Shown here: positions 12,251 to 27,200 of the stretch, in pieces
Layout of the letters: each line of letters begins with the position of its first letter
Position numbering within the stretch: the stretch's first letter is position 1
NCBI RefSeq assembly: GCF_964355755.1
Contig: NC_092672.1
Span: 1,054,001-1,118,000, forward strand
Reading direction: 5' to 3'
Length of the DNA stretch: 64,000 nucleotides
Source of the DNA: Antedon mediterranea
Taxonomy: Eukaryota; Echinodermata; Crinoidea; Comatulida; Antedonidae
The notes under the pieces: model-generated
What the model was told of the DNA's origin: nothing
The model's database searches: none
The model's input: only the letters and a program-made list of their open reading frames with translations
Translations under genes and position numbers: made by a program

Positions 12251-15200
12251 TCAAGAATAAATGGCTCTGACACAAAACGTTTCTTCATTTTTATCAAATT
12301 CATCGTTGATAAAAATCAAAATCTCAGTGCTACCACCCTGGTGACTTGGTGAAAACCGTAACCCTAAGGTACAGGTTTCTCCACCTCCAAGCTGCAAAAA
12401 CAAAACAATTTTTTTCAAACAAACAGTCAAAATCAACAACTATTCTCAAATTGTATATATTTATACACTCTTCTTTCTTAAACACTGTCTACACTTTCAA
12501 ACATTATGTGACAAAAAATGTTCATATAGACATGATGTCATATCACTACCATAGGCACGTCACAGTTTTTTTGTTTAAACTAGTTTGATAGTGTAGACAG
12601 AGCTTCAGAAAGATTGACCTTACTTCAATTCTTGTTTCTCTAAACTGTAGAAGGTCATCTCTGTTGCATCGGATGTTGAACACCTTCTTTTGTGGGTAAG
12701 GATTTTTGTAGGTGATTCTCTGAAAAAAATTTGGAAAGCAGTTGAAATACGTTAGTAACATCTTGTTGGAGATCAATACTGAAAAAAAATGTCCCTACTA
12801 CATTTCCTAAACAGTCCATACTACACCTCTATCAACCACTATTCCTACATATTCTGCCACATTACAGTACAAATAAAAGTTTGTGTATGTACCTTATTTG
12901 AGCCTTTCCCTCCTCCAATAGGCAATTGTAGTTCAAAAGCCTTTGTGATGATTGGTTGTCTGCATGATACGCATACCAACCATGAGCGAATCAGCTGATG
13001 GTACTCGTTGTCTAGCAACAGTAGTTAAGGTTAAATGCATAGTAGTACATAACATCAAATTAAAATAGGTCTATATTAATTAAGACATTGACAGATGAAT
13101 TATTTCAGTAATCAAGCAAACTAAGTTTATAAATAAAGCTAAGATTATAAATGCAATTTTCAAGAGACAAAATAAGTTAATCAGAGATGGCAAGTTGTAT
13201 ACCCTTAGAATTATTGTTCATATTACCATTAGCATGAGCATTATCTGTGATATTTTCAAATGAAAAATTAGTGTTATTTTCAGACCATTAAAAGGATACC
13301 GACAACATTAACATACATAAACTTGCTGCCAACAGCCATAGGACGAACACCTACATGAATCTCATGTACTGAGTTGGCCAACAACATGAATGGCTCAACA
13401 GGAGCTATCTGCATCTCCAAAGTGTGGGAGGAGAAAGCCTGCACCAGCCGTGATGCTTGAGTGCCTCTGAGAATCAATGAAAATCTGCTGGTTTGCCCTT
13501 CTACTGAATTCACATCCACCCTCTGAAGTGAATGTATGTAGAACTGCCAGGTTTGTAGAGGTCGTGATAGATAAGGGGTACTGGTGAAAAACAAATTTAC
13601 TACTATAATTCACAGAGTAAATAAATAAAGAAAATAACATATAACTCTTAAACAATTGATACTTACGAATATATTAAAACAAAGAACTTTTTTATCTCAG
13701 GTGAGCTTCCACAGGCTACTTTTAAAAAGACATCTTGAGGCTCCCCAGGTGACTGGAAAAATGTAAATGAAAAACATTACTAAACATGACACATGAAAAC
13801 ACACATGAATATAACATTAGTACAGTCATACTCATTTTATTGTGCTAAACATCATTAACTTACCACATTACGGGTACTGCAAATAACATTGTCATCACTA
13901 CATTTAACATACAATTTCTCAAGCCCTGGTCCACTAACAGGCACACCTGTTGACAACAACGCATTATTGAAGATTAAAATAATTAAAAAAATTACAGACA
14001 TGCTTTAAGCTCTGTCTATATTAGCAAACTAATTATTATTATGTGATGTGCCTATATATGACCATGAAGATGTCATAACACTTCCATATTTAAGCATATC
14101 ACTACTATATTTGGGCACATCACACTTTTTTTTTTCAAACTAGTTTGATAGTGTGGACAGAGCGTTAGATTGGCAGATGATCGTATACCTGGTAAATTCT
14201 GGAATGGTGGCAGTCTAATGCTCTTTTTTAAGAAGGAATGTTCCGGATGATGAAATCGGAATGTTTGGTCCAAGACGTGAGGCTGAGGTTCTACTTGAAG
14301 ACTTAAGACAGCGATGGATTTGTCGTCTTGTGTCTTGAAGTGCACTTTAAGTACTTTGGATTTTAGGGTCAGGTCTACTTTTTTTTCGTCGTATGGTGTT
14401 TGAATTTTAAATTGCGGTTTGATATCTTCATCTGGACCCTGAAATAGAAAAAACAAAAAATTACCTACACCCTCTAATAACATTAACTACACCTAATTCT
14501 AAAATTATCTCAACTCTAACAAAAAGCAAATTTTTAAACAACAAGGATACAATCTCCTCACAACACCAACTAGTTCGTCGAACATGTTGTTTCTTTTAAC
14601 TGAAAAATCAGGACTTGCCTGTTCTCCACACAAACATCGTAAAACTAAATAAAATTGCAAAGAATCACACTTACCTGTGGATTAACTGAATGGTTAGCCT
14701 GAAAACTCTGGTACTTAAACGGCACATTCACTTTCTCCTTTGGTCTAAGAAATATCTGAATACCAGGAATATCCCCCTTCTTATCTTGAGTGTTAAACAT
14801 GTTCTCTTCCATCGGGGTGTACGTCTCAAAAAGCTGCTTAAAGTGACGCCACTCTCGAGGCTCTGTTATCACACTAAATAATAATACCAAACATAGATAT
14901 ACAATTCAGTGGATTATTAAGTACCACTACAAGGAATTGACAATACACCTTCACAAGTTCAAATTCAAAATCAAACTTATATAGTGTACACCCTCGTTAA
15001 AAATAGATATGGTTGTAATTCATTGAATTATTAGGGAATTATTGGCAACAGTGAGTACACCTACCTAAGTTCTGTATCCTCAATTTGTATAGAGATTGTA
15101 TGATCTACATTATATGGATTCTTAAGTACAAACTCAAAAAACTCAGCATGTCCAAATGACGGATGAACTGTGTGTTCCGTTGTAATCACCGATTGCAGCA

Positions 15201-18200
15201 TGTTCAGAATATTCTCTTTCTTTGTTCGATCTCTGCAAAAAGAAAATTTCAGATGAGTATAACATACTATATAACACCTAAGTAAATTCCTGTCATTTGA
15301 TTGGACGATTGTGGGTCACATGGCGTGCAAGAGTACGCGCTATTAAATACATAACCGGCAACTTTAGTATTAAAGTTAACTTTCTCATTCAAAACACAAG
15401 ATATCAATCAGTTAAAAATACTAAACATCGCAGGTATAAAATGTGTTTGTTGGTGTACATAACAAACTTTATCACAAAATTAAAACTTCAAAAAGACATC
15501 TGATTTCCGTAAAGCTCTGTCTACATTATTAACTAGTTTAACAAAAAAAGTGTGATGTGCCTAAATACGGTAGTGATATGACATCATCATGTCCATATAT
15601 GGTCACAAAGTTTGATAGTGTAGACAGAGCTTAACATAAAAATACCAGTAGTAACCAACCTGTACAGCTCAATGGTTCTCAGGTCACGATTCCTCTGAAT
15701 TCTCTCTTCTTTTTTAAGCTAAAATATTGAAAATAGAATAAAAAGAATTAACCTAAAGTGACAATTACATTCACAAATGTACTTTTGCCATTATTAATTT
15801 GTTTTTTTATTAAGGGTGAGCAAACGCTGACAACCAAGGAGCCTAAAAAGTACAAAATTCACAAAATAAAAACAAACCACAAATTTTAATTAAAATTCAA
15901 AATTAAAATAAGTCCAAATCTTTAAAATAATGTTTTCTTCTGGTTTTATTAAATATATGAATAACAGGTCGAAACTTTGCACACATACATATATATTACT
16001 GATACAAAAAGAATTACATTTAAGTTCAAATCTGTTCATATATTTACACTGTAAATATATGAATCAAAATATTTAAATGGTGACAATAAAAAATAAAAAT
16101 TAAAAATATTACCAGAACCGATTTTGAAGTTCCATTTGATGCATTATCAAGTTGCCGCAACGCTTTCATTCGTGCTAACTTGCGTTGCTTCACAGCATCA
16201 CTCTCACGGTTTGATTCCTGAACAGCTTTATCCTGTCGTGAGAAAAGGGCCGAGGCCAGCTCGCGGTCCTTTTCTGTCATGTGAGATGCACGATAGCTCC
16301 GCTTCTGCTGTAAGCTAGCTAATCCTTGGCCTACAAAATAGATAAATTCAGACAATCACAATTCATTTATTAGAGTAGAAAGTTGCAGTGTGTGTTGTCC
16401 ACACCTGTGTACAATTCAGCCCAGTAGGCTGCAGGTTATTCCACATATTACCATAACCCTGATGGAATGGTGTCTTATTTTGTATGTTACTAATAATATA
16501 AAAGCAAGCTGAATTCAAAACTTGATGAATACTTTTAAATTCAAATATTTTTATAGCTGGGTCAAAGTTCAAGCAGGACGTGCATAAAATGCAAGTTTCA
16601 AATATTGTAATAATAAGACAATTGAGAAAGCCTATGAAATAAGAATTAGAACTGATAAAGCGCATTATATCCATAGAGCACTATCAAGTAGTACACACAC
16701 AAAAATGTTACAATTGTGAAAAGCCTACAATGTACACAACAAGTAAATAACACAATAAGTATAATAACATCTGATTAAGTATTTATAATAACGAAAGACC
16801 TTACATAATAAAACCACAACAATTTAAACATCAACAAAATAAATAAAAATGAACAGATATTTATGAAATTGATAACTAGTGTTTGCACCATACAAAGCAC
16901 AAACCTGCTATAGTTTTGGACATCTTAAATTCCTTAACCTCTTCTGGAAAATAATATTCATAATTTTGTTTTACACAAACTCACACTTTCACAAGAATTT
17001 AATATGATAATCGTCAATCAATGTTCAATTTCCAAAAATAGTTGGCGGAGGCCTAGTGGAACTATGTTGACACTATCGGACAACAATGGACCTTAAAGGG
17101 AAATGAAAGTTGTTGTATATGTAACCTCTAGTTCTCTAGATGTAAATGGTATAAAACACGGTATAAATGTAAAATTCATTAAATATTATTATGGTTTGGA
17201 AAACCAGTCAAAACCTCAAATCAAGGTTAAATTAGTGTCAATTATGCTTGGTTCTCCCTAGCGACGCAACACAAGGATGCAACGCAATCTAAGTGACTTG
17301 ACCAATCACAAGCGATTGATCGAACTGTCACTTATCAATTTGTTGCGTTGCGTCTCTAGTGGAAAGCACCAAGCTTCAGAGTACACTTACCTGATTGTCT
17401 AATTCCAGCATTGAGACTTCCTCCGAGGAAAGCTCCACTGCCATCTTCTTGAACTATCACCTTGCTTTCTTTCAACGTGTGATTTGTCAATTTTTGCCTC
17501 TTGGTGTCTGGCATGTGGCCAACATTTGCTAGTCTCAGGTGCAGACGTCCTTTGAGGATTGTTTGAACTCCTATGGCACGAACACTACCTCCTCTTGTCT
17601 GTGGAAAGAAAAATGAATACATATTTCTCTGGTCTACCATTCATTTCTTCTCTAAAGCTCTGTCTACACTATCAAAATAGTTTGATAAAAAAAATGTGAT
17701 GTGCCCAAATATGGTAGTGAAATCCTCAAATATGGTAGTGATATGACATCATCATTTTTTGTCACATAAAGTTTGAGAGAAGGCTTAAGAAACTTAAAAT
17801 AAACTAAGCATTAATACTTACAAGGTCACCTGTCATTGGTGGAGAATCGTCGCTGTATTCTGTTGTAATGATGTCAACCTCGTGACTAACCTGTACAGAT
17901 TCACGACCACACCGAAGAAGATGCTGCAACAAGATTAACAAAATAATCCAAATTATGACACAAGTCGCTAGAACAAATGTCCTATTGTAATTTTAGGTGG
18001 CTATGATCATTATGCACACGTAAACAAGATATTTCTCACAAGTCAATACATAAATTTCATTTGGTATTCAGTTAGAAAGGAGAATTGTAAATGTAAATGG
18101 TGATTCTGCTTTTAGCCTGAACTTAGCAACAGTTAAGAATTGTAGTGGAGCTGTAGCTTGGTGGTTATCCCAAGGTCCAGGGTTCAATCCTCACTTAAGC

Positions 18201-21200
18201 CTGAGATTTGTTTATAAGCACAATCAATTATAATACAGTTTATCCATCCTGTAATTGGCAAGTTAATGCTCGCTGTTAGATGCCTATGAAATAAAAAAAA
18301 AAAAAATCTGACCTTCAAATCTATTGCACATGACCCAATTAGCAGCAGTGAGTCTCCATCCCAGACGTCTATGTGTAAAGTTTGCTGGTACAGATACTTG
18401 AAGAATAGACTCCCTTCCCCAGACTTCAGGTAAGAAGGGTCTACATTGTATTTAATCTGGAAATAATAATATTACTACTGATGTAACATACAGAAGAGAG
18501 TCCATACAAGCCTCCTGTTGATAGGCCTGGGTGTATACTGGCATGACCATAGTGTTAAAAATGTTAATCCTCGATCGTTCTGGTAAAATTGTCTCTTGCA
18601 TAAGGGTGCCACTGTAAGTTGTCTACCAATACAAAATTTAATTCTAAACATTTTATTTGGGTATATTTTCTGTAAAATAATAAAAATACAAAATGAAAAT
18701 ATCAAAATAATTAAGACTGACTATCCATCCAGGTTTGTTGTCCACAGTGTTCTTGTTGCCTGATATTCTCTGTAGTACACAAGGCAAGGCTTGCGGATCA
18801 GCTGATAACTTGCCTTCCACATCGCCAAGTTGTAATCTAAAAAACAAAACATTACATTTGCCTCGATAAAGTTTTCCAAAATCTATATTTATTAACCATA
18901 CAGTGAAAAATATATGGTCATTATTATAACATGCTTAAGTAGCAGTACTCACCTAGCTGTTGTAACTTGGGGATACCTGTAGAATTGGAATGTAAAGAAC
19001 ACAGTTTTTGGTGTGTTACTCTGTGTCACTTGCGGGAACTGTAACACTCTACATAAAAAAAATGTGTTCTTTCAATAAATGATTATTAAAGTTGAAATAA
19101 AAATAAGTAAACCAACAATTTTGAATGTGTATGTAATATTAATAAAACACAGCAGTGGTACCACGATAGCATGGAACAAACTTCACATCCAATATAAACA
19201 ATATTGAATTCAAAAACTGTTATCACCATTTTTACATCTCAGTACCGATTTTTAATCAACTTACTTCATTTTGTATTATATTTTGTGCTTGTTCCGTACT
19301 GGTGTGTGTTTATGACAAACATCATTTCCAATTTTTATTTTTATAAAATATATTGAACAATAAAGGTTTTTGAATGAAACACAGCAGTGCTATACAATAG
19401 AAACATAAACCTCACAGAAAATCTTCTGATTGGTCAAAGGTCATAGGTTAAATTCTTATTAAAATCAATAACATGATTGTTTGTTAAAATAACTAGAGAC
19501 ATTTAATGAATAGGCAAACTGCCTTAAAATGTAACATGTTTTGAAAAACTCTTCTCATCATCAAAACAGAAAACAAAGCCTAGAATAACATGATTGTTTG
19601 TTAAAACATATAGTTCCATGGTTAAAATAACTATAGTGAGGCATTTAATGAGGCAAACTGCCTTAAAATGTGACATGTTTCTAGAAACTCTTCTCATCAT
19701 CAAAACAGAAAATAATGCCTAGAGTACTTATATACCAATAGTACAGGTTGTATGTAAATGAGGATTGTTTGTTATAATCCAAAAAAAATTTCCAAACATT
19801 TACTATTGTTTTATAAATCATACTGTCAAGTTATAGAAACATTTACTATTGTTTTATAAATCATACTGTCAAGTTATAGAAACATTTACTATTGTTTATA
19901 AATCATACTGTCAAGTTATAGAAACATTTACTATTGTTTTATAAATCATACTGTCAAGTTATAGAAACATTTGCTATTGTTTTATAAATCATACTGTCAA
20001 GTTATAGAAACATTTACTATTGTTTTATAAATCATACTGTCAAGTTATAGAAACATTTACTATTGTTTTATAAATCATACTGTCAAGTTATAGAAACATT
20101 TACTATTGTTTTATAAATCATACTGTCAAGTTATAGAAACATTTACTATTGTTTTATAAATCATACTGTCAAGTTATAGAAACATTTGCTATTGTTTTAT
20201 AAATCATACTGTCAAGTTATAGAAACATTTGCTATTGTTTTATGTATTACACATACAAAAATAAGATTTAGTACCTTGCAAAAGCTAATAACTGAATTAT
20301 AATTTCATTGCATTGTAACTGGTCAGCATTCTCTTTGGCTGGATTGAATGTCACATGATCTAATGGGTCAACAACCTCTGGAGGTTGCCCATGGCGATCC
20401 TTGATGTCTGGGAACCCTGCAGCATAAAGTCTGGCGTACGCTGCACGACTTAGTCCAGGACCGCTATGGGAAACAACAATATACTGATTAAAATGACACA
20501 GAAAATGAATACTGATAATGACAATAATCAATGATTATAATAGCAATGAAAATGTTTACTGATGAGAATGAAGCAAAATAGAGTGATATATCGGTACAGT
20601 AATACCAATGATTAGTGACCTACTAAGAAAAATGATTTTGATAAAAGGACAAAGAATTAGATAACAAATAGAAACAATTTCAATAATTTTTATTGAAATT
20701 TCAAGGACAATGTTTTTGATGGAGAAAAGTAGAATAATCAGAGAGAACAAAAAGAAGGAAAAAAATTAGTAAACAGAGTTTGCTTACCTCTTTTGGTTTG
20801 GTCCCATTGGCATGATAGGAGCATGTACTGGAGTGAAGGGTAGCTCCTCAAGCAAATTAGTAAACAGAGTTTGCTTACCTCTTTTGGTTTGGTCCCATTG
20901 GCATGATAGGAGCATGTACTGGAGTGAAGGGTAGCTCCTCAAGCAAATTAGTAAACAGAGTTTGCTTACCTCTTTTGGTTCGGTCCCATTGGCATGATAG
21001 GAGCATGCACTGGAGTGAAGGGCAGCTCCTCAAGCAAATTAGTAAACAGAGTTTGCTTACCTCTTTTGGTTTGGTCCCATTGGCATGATAGGAGCATGTA
21101 CTGGAGTGAAGGGTAGCTCCTCAAGCAAATTAGTAAACAGAGTTTGCTTACCTCTTTTGGTTTGGACCCATGGGCATGATAGGAGCATGCACTGGAGTGA

Positions 21201-24200
21201 AGGGTAGCTCCTCAAGCAAATTAGTAAACAGAGTTTGCTTACCTCTTTTGGTTTGGTCCCATGGGCATGGTAGGAGCATGCACTGGAGTGAAGGGTAGCT
21301 CCTCAAGCAAATTAGTAAACAGAGTTTGCTTACCTCTTTTGGTTTGGTCCCATTGGCATGATAGGAGCATGCACTGGAGTGAAGGGTAGCTCCTCAAGCA
21401 AATTAGTAAACAGAGTTTGCTTACCTCTTTTGGTTTGGTCCCATGGGCATGATAGGAGCATGCACTGGAGTGAAGGGTAGCTCCTCAAGCAAATTAGTAA
21501 ACAGAGTTTGCTTACCTCTTTTGGTTTGGTCCCATTGGCATGATAGGAGCATGCACTGGAGTGAAGGGTAGCTCCTCAAGCAAATTAGTAAACAGAGTTT
21601 GCTTACCTCTTTTGGTTTGGTCCCATTGGCATGATAGGAGCATGCACTGGAGTGAAGGGTAGCTCCTCAAGCAAATTAGTAAACAGAGTTTGCTTACCTC
21701 TTTTGGTTTGGTCCCATTGGCATGATAGGAGCATGTACTGGAGTGAAGGGTAGCTCCTCAAGCAAATTAGTAAACAGAGTTTGCTTACCTCTTTTGGTTC
21801 GGTCCCATTGGCATGATAGGAGCATGCACTGGAGTGAAGGGTAGCTCCTCAAGCAAATTAGTAAACAGAGTTTGCTTACCTCTTTTGGTTTGGTCCCATT
21901 GGCATGATAGGAGCATGTACTGGAGTGAAGGGTAGCTCCTCAAGCAAATTAGTAAACAGAGTTTGCTTACCTCTTTTGGTTCGGTCCCATTGGCATGATA
22001 GGAGCATGCACTGGAGTGAAGGGTAGCTCCTCAAGCAAATTAGTAAACAGAGTTTGCTTACCTCTTTTGGTTTGGTCCCATTGGCATGATAGGAGCATGT
22101 ACTGGAGTGAAGGGTAGCTCCTCAAGCAAATTAGTAAACAGAGTTTGCTTACCTCTTTTGGTTCGGTCCCATTGGCATGATAGGAGCATGCACTGGAGTG
22201 AAGGGTAGCTCCTCAAGCAAATTAGTAAACAGAGTTTGCTTACCTCTTTTGGTTTGGTCCCATTGGCATGATAGGAGCATGCACTGGAGTGAAGGGTAGC
22301 TCCTCAAGCTGTTCAGCATTCTCAGGTAGTACTGTACTTGCCTAATAAATCAATAAAATAAAATTCTTATATTTATTGATAGGCCTACCCTTTAGATTCA
22401 GACATAACATTCAACAATATATGTTTTACCATAGAACCCAACTTACTTATTTTTCAAGAAGTAAAGCATAACTTTTGTCAGCTTGTGTTGGTGAATGCAT
22501 ATTATATTTAAGGTAACCAGTACATGGGATTAATTAATTATAAGTATACAGTTATGAAACTGAGATGCATGACTGACTACCCAATTGGCAGGGCCTTGTT
22601 TGTGGTATAAAGAATGCAAGTATGACAAATTCATGTGTTTCTGTAAAATGGATGTTTTATCTAAACTCACTCAAATGCAGGACAGTTGGCAACTATAAAT
22701 ATATTTTTGATATTATTTTATTCGCATCTAACGGCAAGAAACTAGCCAATTACAGGATGGATAAAGTATTTTATAATTTATTGTGCTCATTTGAGGCTTG
22801 GGAAGTGGAGTTGAAAGAGTTACGGAGTAATTGTAAGAATACTACCTCAAGGTGGCGTATTTCCATTGGGTGCTTAGGCTGGTACGGATTAGGTTGAATG
22901 CTAGGATACGACTGCTGGTAAGGCTGTGGAGAGCTGCCTAGTCCTGCAGGCATAGTGGGCACAGTAGGAGGGCCTTGGCCCATCTGGGCTGTTTGGTAGG
23001 CTAGTTGTTGTTGTTGGTAATAAGCTTGACTGCCTGAAGTACTGTTACTTCTAAAAAGACCACAAAAACAAATTAATTAATGCTACATTCAAAAATATTA
23101 CAGGATTTGCAATTTTTACAAATCTGATTGCCAGAATCTTGGACAAGTATGATGACCACTTTAAAGCTCTATCTAGTTTGATAAAAATCTAGTTTGATAA
23201 AAAAGTGTGATGTGCCTAAATATGGTAGAGTAATATGCCCAAATACGGTAGTGATATGACATAATCACATCCATACTGTATATAGACACAACATATTTTT
23301 TTATCACATAAAGTTTGATAGTGTAGACAAAGCTTAAGACAATCTTTTCCAACAAGCTTATTCATTTTATCTAACAATTTTGCTATTTCCTGTTTCACTT
23401 TTACAAATTGAGAACCTGCTTTAATTGTTCTAAATAAATAATACAAAATTCACTTAGCAGCCGAGTCTGGGTTGAGAGGATCTTTATTTATTTTGATTTA
23501 ACCTCATTTATAGAGGGTGACCCTAAACAGTGTATGCTGACAATCAAGGGTCTCTCCTGATGAGAGATGATAAGTATCTGTGTGTGACAGAGTCTGTGTA
23601 TATACTAGTACTCGACTTAAAAGATGTACTAGACTCTTTTTACAGTGCACATAGGAATTTACAGATAGGCCCCACATATGATAGAAGATAGTCTGGGCTC
23701 CAGACGGAGTTTTGTAAAAATATAAATATTTTTGCACATATGGCGTTTCATACGTGTATTACTTGAGTTTGGATACTTTCAGACAAAAATCGCGGTCGAA
23801 ATGAAAACAAATAAATTTTTTAAAAAAGACAATAAATACAGACTTGGGGCAAGTCTAGATAGAAGAATGACAGCATTAAATGTACCTATAGGTCCTTGGT
23901 GTAGGCGATCCTTGTCTTGGCAAAGGGGGTCGTGATAAAATCCCTGGTTGCAACTCGCCTACTACCGATCCGTCAGTTGTTGTTTGTGAACGTAACGATT
24001 GCAGAGATGGATACTGCCCTCTATGATCTGATCTTACTGACTGTGGCGGAAAGATTTCATATGATGTATATTTAATTTTAGATTTTAGTAAAAAACATCA
24101 ATTTTAGTTAGAGAATTAAACAAGCTGGTGTTAAAACAATAAAAAACATTTATTATTACATCAAATAAAATATTTTTTAAATGTTAACATTTTGCGTTTT

Positions 24201-27200
24201 TATCATTAAAGTTTACTTTGTAAATATAAATTTTTGAATTGAAATGAAATACAATGAATTAAAAAGGTTAATAATAGAGACATAACTGATAGTAAAATAG
24301 TTGAAAATAGTCAAATGTTAGAAAACCAATGCCTAGACAAAATGTGTGATTAGTGGTTTTAGTATTAACTTTCATTCACCTTTGACCTTTATTTAAAATA
24401 TACATAATCAACTTTTAACAGTTGTTTATTATGAGAAAAACCTAAAGTTTCGTTCTCACTAGCACATAACACAAGGATGTAACGCAACGTAAGTGAGTTG
24501 ACCAATCACAAGCAATGGATTATTTGAACAGTTGCATTTCATTGGTCAACTCGCTTTTCATTAGTCAGCTCGCTTTTATCTATGTCCTTGCGTTCCGTCT
24601 TTAGTGGGAATCAAGCTTAAAGGAAACATGAATTGAGAACAAAATAAAGACAAAACAAAACTTAAAATCACAATGAACAATATATATGAACAATGCACTA
24701 CAAACAGAATGCAGAATAATGGGACTATACAGTACCTCTGGATCCAACTACGCCAACCAAAATGAAATGCAAAAAGAAGGAAAGAAAATAAAATAAATCT
24801 ACTAATAGCAAAGGGAATTGAGTCAATCTCTATAGTTAGAAAGAAAAAATTAACATTTTTATAAATTAATTTTTTATCAAGGCACACAGTTTTATTTTGC
24901 TTAGATGAATAAAGGATGAATTTTGAAGTGTAAAATATTTACTCTTCAATGATTGCTTAATTACAATACTATTTTCTTACCAAATGACCTTTGACCTGCT
25001 GGTCAGATAACAGAGACATGGGTGATGTAGGTCTTGACCCAGCAAGAGTCTAGAAATCAAACAATAAAGTACAGAAGAAAATGCAAAATAAAAAAAAATA
25101 ATATTAAAGCATCTATTCTTGTAAGCAGTAGAACACTGTAGAATAATAAAAGTGATAAAAATAAAATACGAAGCTTCAATTCTGTTAACTCTCCGATAAC
25201 TGGACACCATCGAGCCTGGCTCAAATTTAAAGAGTGAGAAATACTTTATACCTTCAAGAAAGTCTCTGGTATTTGGGAAAGAGTTTTCATGTGTATGGCA
25301 TTCAGGAGGGGAATTTTAGGGTATCTGATTTTTTGGAATGTTTCCATATTTCTGGATGTCCAGTTTTTGGAGCTGGAAATAACACAAAACTGTACTATAA
25401 ACCACCCAAAAAAGCTACTAAACACTCTAGGACACTATCATTTAATACAGATAGTGTATAATAATCATTACAGATAGTGTATATCGTTTAATCACCATAC
25501 CATACTACAATACTAGTAGTAATTGAAGTTACACCTCTACCACCAACAGTGAACCAACATTGAGTGCAAGTGTATTACTTATCACCCTCTATTACAGAAC
25601 ATTATCAAGTGTATTACTTATCACCCTCTATTACAGAACATTATCAAGTGTATTACTTATCACCCTCTATTACAGAACATTATCAAGTGTATTACTTATC
25701 ACCCTCTATTACAGAACATTATCAAGTGTATTACTTATCACCCTCTATTACAGAACATTATCAAGTGTATTACTTATCACCCTCTATTACAGAACATTAT
25801 CAAGTGTATTACTTATCACCCTCTATTACAGAACATTATCAAGTGTATTTTAAGTAAAAATATATAAATAATACTTAAATATGATGAATACCTTTAACTT
25901 GAAGAAAAACTGAATTTGGCCTCCAGCTTTTGGGGAATCTGCCACATCTAAGTCAGGAGGCTTAAACATAAGCATGTTGTCTGGGTTAAGTATGGGACCA
26001 CCTTGAAGTTGAAGTATGACACCAGCTTGGTTCTCTAAGTACACCGGCGACCATGACGCCCATCGTACACATACCTTCATTGTCTGGTTGCGAGTGAAGC
26101 TAGCTGAAAGCTATGAAATATATAGACATAATTGTGAAAGAGTCAAACATAATGCTAAGAGCCAAATGGGCTGAACAAAAAAGAATTTTAAAAAAGGCAG
26201 TAAAAGCGTTCTATATTTCTACTCCTATTTATTATCAATGGGCTTAAACTAAGGTTGTTTAGAGCGTAATAAAATATTAAGAGGGGTATCAATATAAAAA
26301 GACATTTTTTCACTAGAGTATAAAATAATAAAATATTATAACCAAGATGGTCTTATAAGTCTAACCTTTTTATTATCTTGAGCACCAGCCATTGGTATAT
26401 TAAGTATGTACTCTAAGACAAATACAATGGAATACAATGGGTCTTGTACTAGATCTTGTAGTTGTACTTTGTTCTTCATTACTAATGTAGCACCAAGACT
26501 CTCTCTGGCAACAAATTAATACAAATATTATTACAATCCAGAAAATGATTTTAACCGTTTGGCATCATTGATTGGGGAGTTGTTGAGCATAGTTCATTTG
26601 TTAACACAGTATTTAAAGTTTTCTCAAATAAAGTTAAAATAGTGTAAAATTTAAATTTTAAGCAATAAAACATATAAACTGAGAAATTATTTAATTGCCA
26701 ACAAACATAAAAGGTTTCCAATTTCAGATTTTTGTCACCTGTTGTTACTTTAAAGTTATTTCTTGGTCTATATAATTTCTATTTTCAATGTTATCAAAAC
26801 AGATCAACTGGTTGAAACACACCACTAATTATAAAGCTCTGTCTACACTATTAAAACTAGTTTGACAAAAAAAGTGTGATATGCCCAAATATGGTAGTGA
26901 TATGCTTAAATATGGTAGTGATATCACATCATTATGTCCATATATGGCACATCACATTTTTTCGTCACATATAGAAAGCAATAAAACAATCCCAGAATAC
27001 ACCACTACCTTGACCCAGCAGAAGACGGTCTGCCCTTGCTTTTCCTCATACTAGACCTACTCCCTCTGCTGCTGAATGCGTCTGTGTCAAGTAACACAAC
27101 GTGTGGTTTGTTAACATAACCCCAACCGTTGTGAATGCCAATTTGTAGACGTCGTTCAGAGATTGACACTGTGCCAGAATCTGCCTTCAAATCATCCTAA

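Noticed and set aside
18147-18220. Functional tRNA gene
   Set aside because: Box A and box B are present, but the cloverleaf arms do not pair well by eye, and a SINE body with a poly(A) tail follows.
20903-21088. 61-codon plus-strand ORF
   Set aside because: Antisense reading of the donor-spanning 91 bp array. The conserved coding sense is the minus strand.
25560-25857. Two overlapping 97-codon ORFs
   Set aside because: Both arise from the 39 bp minisatellite in NPHP4 intron 9. Two frames open at once shows this is periodicity, not coding.
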